From Alligator mississippiensis (Eukaryota; Chordata; Crocodylia; Alligatoridae): a DNA stretch of 64,000 nt. This document shows positions 13,001-25,000 of this stretch, one piece after another (the first letter of the stretch is position 1; every line of letters starts with the position of its first letter). The stretch spans positions 66,981,181 through 67,045,180 of the forward strand of contig NC_081829.1 in NCBI RefSeq assembly GCF_030867095.1. Direction: 5' to 3'. Under the pieces are notes generated by a model. The model was not told the DNA's origin. It was given only the letters and a program-made list of their open reading frames with translations, and ran no database searches. The position numbers and the translations under genes were made by a program.

Positions 13001-16000
13001 CCTGCAGACTGGCCCCTCTGTTTCCACCCTCACCAGTGGCCACAGCCAGCACCACTCTGCCCCGAGTCACCATCTTAGGACTGGAAGTCCCACACCTAGC
13101 CCCTGACCTTTGCCTCTGGAAGTGCCTCCCTTTTCCCCCAGAAAAAAATCCAAATCATACTAAAAATCAAACATCTACTATAATATATTCCAATTTTATT
13201 TCAAAATATATTTGTGGCCTGATGCATGTGTGTTTGTGTAATGTACATAGAGGCAATTGCATAATTGCTCAAAATAAAGTCTTACTCATATATTGCGGGG
13301 GGGGGGGGACATGTGAGGGGATGTGGGGGAATGTGTGGGGTGTGATTGCAGGATAGATGTGTGTATGGTATGGGGTATGTGCGTATGGGATTGCTGAGGG
13401 GGTGTGGTGGGTGGGTGTGGGAAGTGTGGGTGTGAGGTTTGCTGGTGGGATGTAGGGGAGGGTGTGGGGTGTGTTTGGGGGTGTGGGAATGGTGGGGGGT
13501 GTGAGTGTGCATGTGGGTCTGGTGGGGGGTTGGATGTGTGTGTGGGCCCCCTAAGCACATAGCCCCTGCTGCTGGAGAGAGCAGCAGGCTGTGGGCCCTC
13601 AGGACTCTCATGGCCCAAAGCAGGCTGAGCTCCCTGGTGGTGCACAGCTCCAGCCAAGTCCTAAGAGCTTCTTGTGGCAGCAGGTAGGAGGGCCAGGCCA
13701 ACCCATTTCAATGTGCAGGGCTCCCTGTGGTTCACATACAGCTCCCAGGGCTTGGCCAGAGCTGCATGCAGCAGTGAGGAGTCCCGTGTGATGGAGCCAG
13801 TGGTCTGGCCCTGCTCCCTGCTACAACATGCAGCTCTCAGGACTTGTCCAGTGTGTCAGGGAGCAGAACCAAGCCAACCCAGCTCCATCACGTGGGACTC
13901 CCCACCAGTCCCAGCTGAGTCCTGGGAGCTGTAGGTAGTGGCAAGGAAGCAGGGTCAGGCCACTGGCTCCATCACATGGAGCTCTGGCTGAGTCTCAAGA
14001 GCTCTACACGAGTTCAGTGGGCCCCACACTCCCACTGACCTGGGCTCTGCACTCCCTCCACCCCACCCCCCAAGCCCCTGTGCAGGCCCTGCACTCCTGC
14101 CCAGGGCAGCTTTGCCCCTGCCTGCAACCACTTCCCTACCTGCTGCCCAGAGTGCTGCAGCAGGGATAGGATGAGCCAGTGGAAGCTGGGGGAGCTGAGC
14201 AGTTCCCCAGGCAGCTGCAGCAGTGGCAGCAGCAGCCCTGCTCAGCAGCTGTGTGCGCTGGCCAGGGCTAGAGCTGGGGCTGGCACTGGGCCCTCCCACG
14301 GGCAAGTGTGGGAGGACAGCAGGCTGCACCAGCGGAAGTGGGTGGGGCTCGGCCCTATGCAGAGCACAGCAGAGGCAGCCTGGGCTAGTCTGGATACAAT
14401 TAATTGGTGGGTGCCTGCCAGCAGGCAATATTTTGCCCACCCCTGGGTTAGATATTAGGAAAACCTTTCTCACTAGGAGGGAAGTAAAGCACTGGAACAG
14501 ATTACCTAGAGACGTTGTGAAGTCTCCAGCTCTGGAGGTTTTTAAGACCTTGCTATACAAAGCATTGGCTGGGATGATATAATTGGCAATGGTCCTGCTT
14601 TGAGCAGGGGGTTAGACTAAATGACCTCCTGAGGTCCCTTCCAACCCTAATATTCTATGATTTTATGATTGCCATCCAGTGTAAGATACAGCACCAGAGA
14701 GCTGAACCAGCACTCAACGTCCTTGGGAAAGTGACAAACACGAAAAAGCCAGACGTCTTTCTTGTTCAGTAGCTTGGACCTGCGTACTGGGAAAACACAG
14801 ACTCCACAGAGATCACTGCTTATAAACAGGGACATTCTAAAAAATGTAAATAACCCTTCATTTGGCTCCCTGCAGAGTGAAATTATCAGATATCATGGAT
14901 ACCCTAGCGAGGAGCATGAAGTTGTGACCCAAGATGGATATATCCTGAGCGTTAATAGAATTCCTGGTGGAAAAGACAATGGGACCAGAGGTAAGCTTTA
15001 TCTGGAGGAAGCAAGAAAGCTTTGATTAGGTGACTTTTTAAAAAACATAATCTAACTTTCCTTGTGTATGTGCAGCTACATATTTCACATGTTTTAGTTT
15101 TAGATAATGATTTTGAACTGAATTTGAGCCTGTATCAAATTCTGAAACCAGGTGAGGTTGTTCTGGTATCTGGCTTTCCTGGGACCTTTTTGTGCATTTC
15201 TAGTCATAGTCTAAAAATATTCTTATTTTTTAAAATGTTGTATGACATGAATTAAAGGAAATGTAACTGCCACTTAACAGTTTTACTGTTTCATTGTGCA
15301 CTATGGACATCTAGATAGAAGCTCTTTAAACTATGGTATAACAACCTTACTGAGGACAGAAGGGGGCATCTTTAATGAAGGTGAGTGTTCTCACCCTTGC
15401 TGTGCTTTGGTGAGAAAGTAGATTCTCTATGTAATAGGGCTTCTATTATGCTACTGAGGAGGAGCAGGCCAGAGAGAGATGTGGCCCATTCAAGAGGACT
15501 TGGGTCTGCCTGCTCTGGGACAAGCTATAGAGCACTGTAAGAGCTGTTGTCTGGCTCCAGATTGCTGTAGGAGCCACTGAAATCTCAGAGACTCTGAGGA
15601 AAACCACTGCTCCTACCTAAGGTTGCCAACTCTGACTAAAGCTATTCCGGGAGATTTTTTTTCCCCGCCATGACGTCATGTACATTACATAAAATCTCCA
15701 AGATTGTTTTCAATAGTCATTAGGAGATGGATGCCGATTCCGGCAGACTCCCAACCAGTCCGGAAAGGTTGACAACCCTACTCCTACCCCAGATACTGGG
15801 AGTACAACCAGAAAGAGCCAAAAAACTGCAGGACTCCAGGCATCAAGAAACCAGCTCTAATTGGAAAATGCCTGCAGCTGACCTGGAAACTCTACAAATG
15901 AGAGCCATGAGAAAGGGTTGGTAGCTTTGGCAGCCTATTGCAGGAGAGCTAGGTCAGGTGGACTGAAAAAGAGTGGTCAAGGACCTTATAAATCAGGACC

Positions 16001-19000
16001 CACTGATGGGGTCTGAGACTGGTCTTTGCCAGGTTCAGAGACAGAGCTCTGCAGAAGCTGGAGTGGAGAAAGCCCTGCAGAAAAGCATATACAGAAGCTC
16101 AATGATTTGTGTTGCCTATTCAATTTATGTTGCTATTTTAAAGCTTCAAGACATGGAAGTGGCTAAAGAGGTGGAAGAAGACCACTATGAATTCTTCAGA
16201 AAAGTGTTTTGTTGAGTTTCCTACTAAGGGCTACAGAATTTGAGAGAGAGCTGGTAGGGCCATAGCCAGGTCTGAGGTCCATGCAAAGTGGCTGAGGACC
16301 TAAAGGACTATGCAAAGAGGTCCTGTCAGATGGGGACCAAGGGAGCAGAAGCTCATGGACTTTGGGGACTGTGGTGCAGCCCAAGGACAGTGTGTAAGAG
16401 CTGAGCCTCTAAAGTGTTGCTTGGTGAGGGAGGTGGCAGGTGTTTAGGGTAAGTGCACTGGTGCGACAATAGTTACAGCACAAGGGTGGAACGGACACCT
16501 TCAACCCAGAACTGGTCATAAAGATATACACGGGCTTACCCCTACATAGATTTAAAAAGAGAGAGAGAGAAAGATCACTGCTGCAGCAAAGGGAATTCAG
16601 ACTGGTGACCTGTTTAAACAAGGACAGTCTCTTGCACTTATAATTTGGAACATCAAGGCACATCTTGATGGGCAGGTTGGGGCAGAATGCCAAGGAGCAG
16701 CAGACTTCCTGTGGTACCTCAGCCATGCTATATTCTGCCATTCTCTTCAAGGATCCAAGTCATGGGCTGTTCTTAAATCTTAGTAATGGAATAAAGACGT
16801 GGATCTAGACTCAAGAGTTTTGGTACTGAATAGGGAAACTATTCTGTTGCTATTGCTGCCCATTTTCTGATATTGGCGCCCTGGTCTGATGCCAGGATTG
16901 GTAGTAGTTGAAGTTCTGGTGAAGTCTATGTAGAATGCCAAAAAAACCACAACCCCAAACAAACTTCAGCACACCCTGTCTTCTGAACAATCCAGATTTC
17001 CACTTGAGATTTGAGAAACTCAGTGGAAGACCAGCAGCAAGTTACTGCTATCATTACTATATGTTGTTCAAACTCTAATCATATTTGTAAGTAACATTTT
17101 CCATTATAGTTCCAGAAATACAAACTCTTTTCACTCAAAATCCTAAGAGAATAGGAGTAAGAATTCGTGGACATATTTATATATCCTTTCCTCCTTAATA
17201 TCATCCCCACTGTAAGTGGAAACATGAATCAATATTTTAACTTTCATTTCCATCTTTAGTACTCAGCAAACATCCACACATACCTTATGTCCATGCTTGT
17301 ACTTTGTCATGTGCTTTAAATCCAAGTCTGCACAAAAATTAAATTGCCATTAACTAATTCTTGAATATTCTATTTGTAACGTAACAGAGCATAAACATAT
17401 GAAATAATTTTTATACCAAATCTACACAAATAAGATATTACCACTAAATAATTCTTAAATATTCTATAGCTAAATGCTACCAATTTATCCACTAGTTTAG
17501 AAATCAACATGTGAGGACTACCAGAAGTTTATTTAGGGAGGCTTTTAGCAGGCAGATTCAAGTTTTGGGGTATTAGCTGGGGAGTTGTTTCATCACTTCC
17601 TATTTCATTTTAATATTTTATCTGCTTTTACAATTCATCTTGCTTTTATTGTAAACCACCCTGAGCCTTTTTGAGGAGGACAGCACATAACTCAAATGAC
17701 TGAATAAATGAACAAGTAAATAAACAAACAAATGTTGGAAAAGTAGAGATGATAAGGTGGTTTCATTCCCCACTCCCTCAAAATGACTGTTATAAATAAG
17801 ACAGTTCAGAAAGAAATGATGTATCAGGACTGATGTTGAACTCTTACAACTCTTTCTGTATTGATTTAAATTTCATCATATTGCCATGTAAATCCCATTA
17901 TTCCAATAAAACTTTATATTCTAGGTATTGCTATATAAATGTCCCATTATAGTGTGTATTTTTACTCAATCCTAATTGCACTACAACAATGCTCACATGA
18001 AAACAAAACCTTCTTTCTTTCCAGGAAAAAGGCCTGTGGTGTTTCTGCAGCACCCTCTCCTGGGAGATGCAACCCACTGGATTTCTAACCTGCCTAACAA
18101 CAGCCTGGGCTTCATCCTAGCAGATGCTGGCTATGATGTTTGGTTAGGAAACAGCAGAGGAAACACCTGGTCTTTGAAACATAAGACTCTTAAGCCCAAG
18201 CAAAAAGCATTCTGGAGGTTCAGGTAGACTGTAGACTGCATGATTGTGAGCTTTTGAAAATGGCAGTTTCTAAGGGACTAATAATGGCATGTGGGAGCCT
18301 CTCACTTTCTGATCCCTAGTCCACTGCTACTTGGACTGGTAGTGATGGGGAGGATGGGAGTAGTCTACAGAAATAGGATGGTGAAAGCTGCAGGGGAAGG
18401 AGTATTCACTGGGGCTGAAATCTGGGAAGAGGTTGTAGGAGCAAAGGAGGGTTGTGGATAAATGGAAGAGAATATGGCAGAGAGAGTTGATGCAGGTGCG
18501 AGAGGTAGTAAAAAGCACAGTGGACAGAGATGGTGAGGTTGAGAAGCTGAAGGGCTGTAGCAATAGAAGGACAGAATGAAGTGGGATGGATAATCTTTGA
18601 CAGCACAGAAAATGAGGCACAAAACTACCCAGAGCTCAGTTGTCATATGATGCTGTCCTGAGTCTGAAGGCTCTCCCTGAATGCTGCTCCTAGGGTGTAT
18701 GTGGCAGGGAGGCTGATGCCTTGGTGCCTTGGTCAGGTCTCTTTCAAGCAGGATGGAAGACAAAAAAGGAGCTGAACAATCCCCAACTTATCTCTTACAT
18801 CCATGGTTTTAGATGGTGTAGCATTTTGGGGAGATAGCCTCAGAGAGACTGGGGGCTCCCATAGCCTTATAAGGGCATCTATACACATGCTCCATGGGGG
18901 GAGGGGGTGTGCTTTAATTAGAACAGCCCTAAGAGACACTCTAATTAAAGTACCTGCGGTGTCACATGTATTCTGCGTCTCACACTCCAAAATGGCAGTG

Positions 19001-22000
19001 GGTGCACTTTAACTAAAGCTTATTCAACAAGATTTAGTTAAAGCATCCCTGCTGCCATTTTGAAATGTGGGGACACTGAATACATATGACATGGAGGCTG
19101 CTGGCATGTGCTAATTAGCACACTCCAGCAACCTGATTAATCAAGTCTGGTCCAATGCTTGCTAATGAGAACATGTCAGGGCAGAGGTCTGTCACATGTA
19201 TAAGTGCCCTTAAGTTCCTGCAGTTCAGTACTGCTGATTCCCATGTAGGCAGGGGAAGAGGCTGCCCAACTTGATCACTTGAGCAGTTTCCACTGGGTGC
19301 TGTGAAAGGTCAGGGGAAATAGAAAGCCCTAGTATACTTCCAGGCTGCCCTCAGTTGTAAGCCTAGTTCAGTGTCTTAGGTAAAATGAGATACCACTACA
19401 AATCTGAATCCAGTTCCTAATAGGCTACATCCAACTATTAGAACTAGTACTAGTCCTCTGTCATTCTCAGAAGAGTACAAAGACAGTGAAGAGGAATCCA
19501 GTGGGCCCAGAGATGGAACCATGCATCAAGGTCAGGGCACATATACCAACCATGCTGATGCTGCTCTGTTTATAAGGCTCATTAATTTCAAAAGCTCTAT
19601 CTGTAAATCAGTAAATCTGTGTCTGTATCTCTATCTGTAAATCTCTATCTGCTTTGGGATACTATTAACAAGGGTCCTAGTTTTCCATGTTAAAATGACA
19701 TTCTCCAATAAAAAACCATAAACATCCACATTTTTTCAGTGGTGAGCCCCACTCCCCCACCTCCCAACACTGATTGACCAAGGGGCCCAGTAGAAGCCCC
19801 ACCCCTGCTGCTGATTGGCCAAGAGGACTGCTGTTCATGTGGCCCCACCCCTCATCACTGATTGGCAGAGGAGGGTGGGGCCACACAATGGGCAGCCCTC
19901 TCAGCTAGTCCGTGGTAGAGGGAGGGAGGGGGTGGCTGCCATCTTGGCTGCCTCCTTGTGTACCCATTGGGGAGAGAGGAGGGGGCAGCTGCTGAGCTTC
20001 TCCCTCCTACCCTCCAGTGGGCTGCTACAGTGGGTATGGGAACTGTTAGTTTCCACTGGGGAGCCAGAGTTTTATTTTCAGTGTTTTTTTCTCCCGGCAA
20101 TTCTAAAAATTCTCTGTAAAAACTCAAATTCTGTGTTTTTTCCATGGCAAGTTGATTTCTAGGATCCCTGACTGTTAGATATAAACAGATAAAACATGCT
20201 ACATAATTGAAAGAAATTAGCAAACCTTCGTCTTTGAAGGGAGGCAAAGGACCCAGACCTGACACTGTCATTGATCAGTCTTTGTTTCACTTAGTTAAGG
20301 TGCCTTTATGTGCTATAACAGCCAACTGAATTCCAATTCATGCATAAGCTTTTTGTGTTTTCGCTCTTTAGTTTTGATGAGGTTGGTAAATATGATCTTC
20401 CAGCAGCACTACATTTTATCATGGAAAAAACTGGACAGGAAGAGCTGTATTACGTTGGCCATTCAGAAGGGACAGCTGTAGGTATGTTAAGATGAATGAT
20501 AAGCTACTGTTTCCACTATTTGCCTCGTTAGAGGATAATGTAAGGTTATGGGCTTCACTTAGTAACTGCCTTCTTCACCAGCTTAAAAGGTAAGCTCAAA
20601 ATATTTTTTAAACTGAAACTTTCAACATTTGGAAAAGGTTTATGTCTTGTCTAACTAATATTGTTGATAGTAAAACCTTTTTTTGGCAGGTAGTCCATAG
20701 TTTGGCCGGTTTCTTTGGTTATGGTAATGTGACTGGCTCTTGGTATTCTCACAAGTCTTGCCAAACAGGGTGTTTTCTTCCTTTCAAATCTCAGCTCCTG
20801 AGAGAATCTTAGCTTTTCTTATTTCAGAAAGCATATTTGTAGCCCTCTTGGCCTTGGAGGCAAAAAGCCTATGATGAATCAATTTCCTCCCAAAAGTAGC
20901 AGGAAAAACCCTAGCCATCATTATTGTTAAAATCCTATGATTAAGAGGCCATTTTGAGATTTCATGGGAGCTTGGAGAACACTTTTGATGCCTGTGTTCA
21001 GAAATGCTGGTATTCTAAAACAAATTCACAGAAACTAAAATCAGTATTAACACATGCCATACTGTCCTAATTGGTAGTATAGGAAGTCAGTAAAGGAATA
21101 ATTTAACTTTTGGGGGGATGTTTGCTTGCTTATGTGAATTTAAGTCACTGTTTTTAAGTTTTGTACATAACCATTATCATCCAGTTAATTTTATTACCTT
21201 AGGTTGTACTGTGTGATCAACACTAAAAATAATATTCTACTCGTGAACTCAAGCCTCAAACTACTCTGCTACTGATTTATGGGGGATGTAAAGTTACACT
21301 ATTCTTTGAACATTAAGTGACACAAAACCCATAAAATAATGCATAGGAATTTTGGTAACTCTAGAGGGGAAACAAATCAGAAAACTGATTTAAAGGAAAG
21401 TTAATTTCTCAACAAACTAACTGGAAAATATAGTGCATTCCACTTTTGTCCATCCTGAATACAACTGAACAATGTCCAGAACTCTCTTATCTGAATAAGG
21501 ATTTGGAATTAACCTTTTATTTGATAATATGTATAGCATTTGAATAATAATTTAATTTTGTTTTCTGACTCCTAACTCTCTTCTGGGTGCTTATGCACAT
21601 GCAGCAAGACTGCTCCAATTCACCATCAGAACAGACTTGATTAACAGAGTATGCTGGAGAGTGGTAATTAGCGTGCTCCAGCAGACTCCAACGTTACATG
21701 TATCAGTATCCCCACACTGAAAAATGTTGGCAAGGGCACGTTAATTAAAGCTCATCAAACAAGCTTTAGTTAAAGCTTCTCCACCCCATTTTTCAGTGTG
21801 GGGATGCTGATACACATGATGCTCCAGGCATTTTAATTAGCCACTCTTGTAGCCACTCTAATTGGCTCTTGTAGCCACTCTAATTAAAGTACCCTCTTCC
21901 CACTCCTGGAACATGTGTATAAATGCCCTTTGTTCTATTTATGGAAGATTGCCTTGATAAATTAAGGCATCTCTTGTATTTTCTCAGGTTTTGCAGCATT

Positions 22001-25000
22001 TCTAACCAATCCAGAACTGGCTAAAAAAATCAAAGTATTCTTTGCCCTGGGTCCTGTAGCCACAGTTACGTATGCCACAAGCCCCCTAGCAACACTTGGG
22101 AGGCTTCCTGAAATAGTACTCAAGGTATGTTATCTCCCCTCAAAATTACTAGACTCTCAGTTCTGACTGCTTCTTATTTGCCTCTTCCTGAAGGGACAGA
22201 CAAAGATTCCTCTTACAGGGGAGCAAAGTCTGTTCAGGCTCCCTGGCTTTAGCTGGGGCAAGCTTCATGTTCCCTGGTGGCTGGCAGCAGCTCTTGGGGA
22301 GCTGGATCCCTCAGAGCCACCATTCTCCTGCTCCATCTAAATTGGTGCCTGGGACCGGTGCTCCCCTTGCTCTCCCCTAATTACACCACACTCTGTACTC
22401 TGTAAAGGTGGCTTCAGCCAGTTGAAATATTTTGAGTCTATTGCCATGAAAATGGAAAGATTAGTTCCTTCAGGGATTATCACTCAGTAAAATAAGAGAC
22501 CTAGGACAGACTCTGGGCTTTGGAAAAATATTAGGATGGAAGAATAAAAGAATAACAAACTGCTCTGTCATCCCCATAATATTTATTTCTCACTGGGAAT
22601 GAGGATACAAAACTTTTTTTAAAATCTGGAATGGATCCATTATAAGACTCTAGTGTTGTAAAAATAAAATCATGGATATTTTTCAGGCGTGGCTGGGTAA
22701 CAAGGGAACCTTTCAACAGCATGTGTTTCTGAAAAAGCCGTTTACGAAATTGTGCACCGTCATGAAGAAGTTTTGTACCTTAATCCTCTCTTCTGTGACT
22801 GGCTATAATACTCCAAACCTAAATACAGTAAGTATGAAAGGAAGTATTTTCAGAGCAGTTTCTGAGATAGATAGATAATGTGTAGATGTTGTATACAAAC
22901 AGCTACTTTTACCTATGGGAATATATGCCTAAGACTTGATGAAGTCTGGATCCACCATGAGCAAATATCTCCAGGACTGCCCCTTTCTTGAGCTGAGTAG
23001 TTAGCCACAGATGTCTGATAGGGATGAATTCCATTAGGAGGGAAAAATGATTCTGGAATCAGATAGTTTCTTTGATACATTCCTGCTTATCTACAACCAG
23101 AAAACAAAGTCCATTTCTCTGATTCTCTCTGTGTTCAAACAGCAGCAGAGAATTCCTTTCCTTTCACTTCCAGTATGCCACCTCTAAAAGCTCTCACTGC
23201 ACTCTTTTAGCTGGCATATGATCCCAGTGATTGTTCAAACTTTCTTTTTAGCCTTTCTTGTCTATTTCCATATTTCTTCATGTTCCCTGATTCTCCCACT
23301 CCCAACTTGCACACACGTGCATGCACTTTACTTGCAATACCTAGTATGCCCCTCTTGATGATCGTCCTCCCACATAGGGAGGACTCTACATAAGTGTCTA
23401 ATCTTGGGGTGACCCACAGCTAGCAATACTAGTCCTCAAAATGAGGGCCCTATGTTTTTCCAAGGCTCCCTCCCACATGCCAGTGAGAGCTCTTACTCCT
23501 GTTTCTCAGCGATTAGCTTCCTGTGAATCTTGGGTATGTCATTTATACCCAAGGTTCAAAAGCAACTGAGGTGCCCCATATTCAGTGTCATAGACTCTAA
23601 CATTTTCCAGTGGGTTCATGGCCTCATAGGTTCATTCCAGTAGGTTCATGGCCAGCATAGGATCCACAGCCCTGCCCAAGTACCATATGGGAAAAGCGGG
23701 GCCCCTCAAACGAGATTCACAAAAAGGGAATGCACCATGAAAAGCAAGGGCAGACCCAGAAGGGGTACAGTGGTGTGGACGACCCCCGCCCCAACTCTTT
23801 GATGGGCAATCACTCACAAATGAGTAAGATCATCTTCCAAAGATCTTACTAGTGAGTCTGCAGGAGGCTCCATATTCCAATTCTAGATCCACATGTCTTG
23901 TCGCAGTGAGGACAGGCATTTCCAGGAGGTATGGGCACTCTGTTGCTGTGTAGGATGTTCTGATGTTCTTTTCACCTGTTCCACTTTTCCTCTTCTGCCT
24001 GTCGACAAGCTGTTTCAAAGTGTTGCAGTCCCTCCCAAAGATCCTTCCTCCATTTTGGTCAGTCCTGAGCAAGGGTCTCCCAAATGTTGATGTTGATGTT
24101 ACACCTCTTTATGTTTGCCTTCAAGGTGTCTTTAAAGTGCTTTCTTTGCCCTCCACTACTTCTCTAACCTTCTTTCAGCTGTGAGAAAAAGATTGTCTTT
24201 GGAAGGTGAGAGTCAGGCATGCAGACAACATGACCTGTCCAGTGAAGTTGGTTTTGGATAATTATGATGGCCTCAATGCTGTTGGAATTTGCTTTGGCCA
24301 AGATGCTGATGTTTGTGTGTCTATTCTCCCAGCTAATCTGAAGGATCTTGTGAAGACACCTTTGTCACCTTTGTCACCTTTGTGAAGACACTTTTCCAAA
24401 CTCTTGAGATGTCTTCTATATGTGGTCCAAGTTTCTGAGCCATACAGCAGAGTTGGAATGACAATGGCTTGATAAACCAAGAGCTTCATTTCAGCAACAA
24501 TGTCATGATTTAAAAAGACTCTCTTACTCAGACGCCCAAAGGCTGCACTCACACATTTCAAGCAGTGTTGTATTTCCATGTCAATATCTGCTTTTGGTGA
24601 AAGATGAATTCCAAGATAGGTGAAGTGATCCACGTTCTCCAGCAATTCTCCATTGATTTGAATGGCGGGGGAGTTGTTTTTCCATTTGGAGCAGGCTAGT
24701 AAAGGATTTGCATTTTCCTGATGTTTAGAGTTAGGCCAATACACTTGTAGACTTCTGAAAATACATTAAGAATGGTTTGGTGGTCGCTTTCAGATTGAGC
24801 AATGCCAGCATTTTCATCTGCATACTGGTGCTCCATTATGGATGTTGTCATGGTCTTCATTTTAGACTTGAGTCTGTTGAGGTTGAAGAGTCTTCCATCC
24901 TTCCTATACACAACTTCAATTCCAGGTGGGAGCTTTACTGTTGACAAGGTGCATTATGGTGGAGATGAAGATGGAAAACAAAGTTGGAACAATGATGCAA

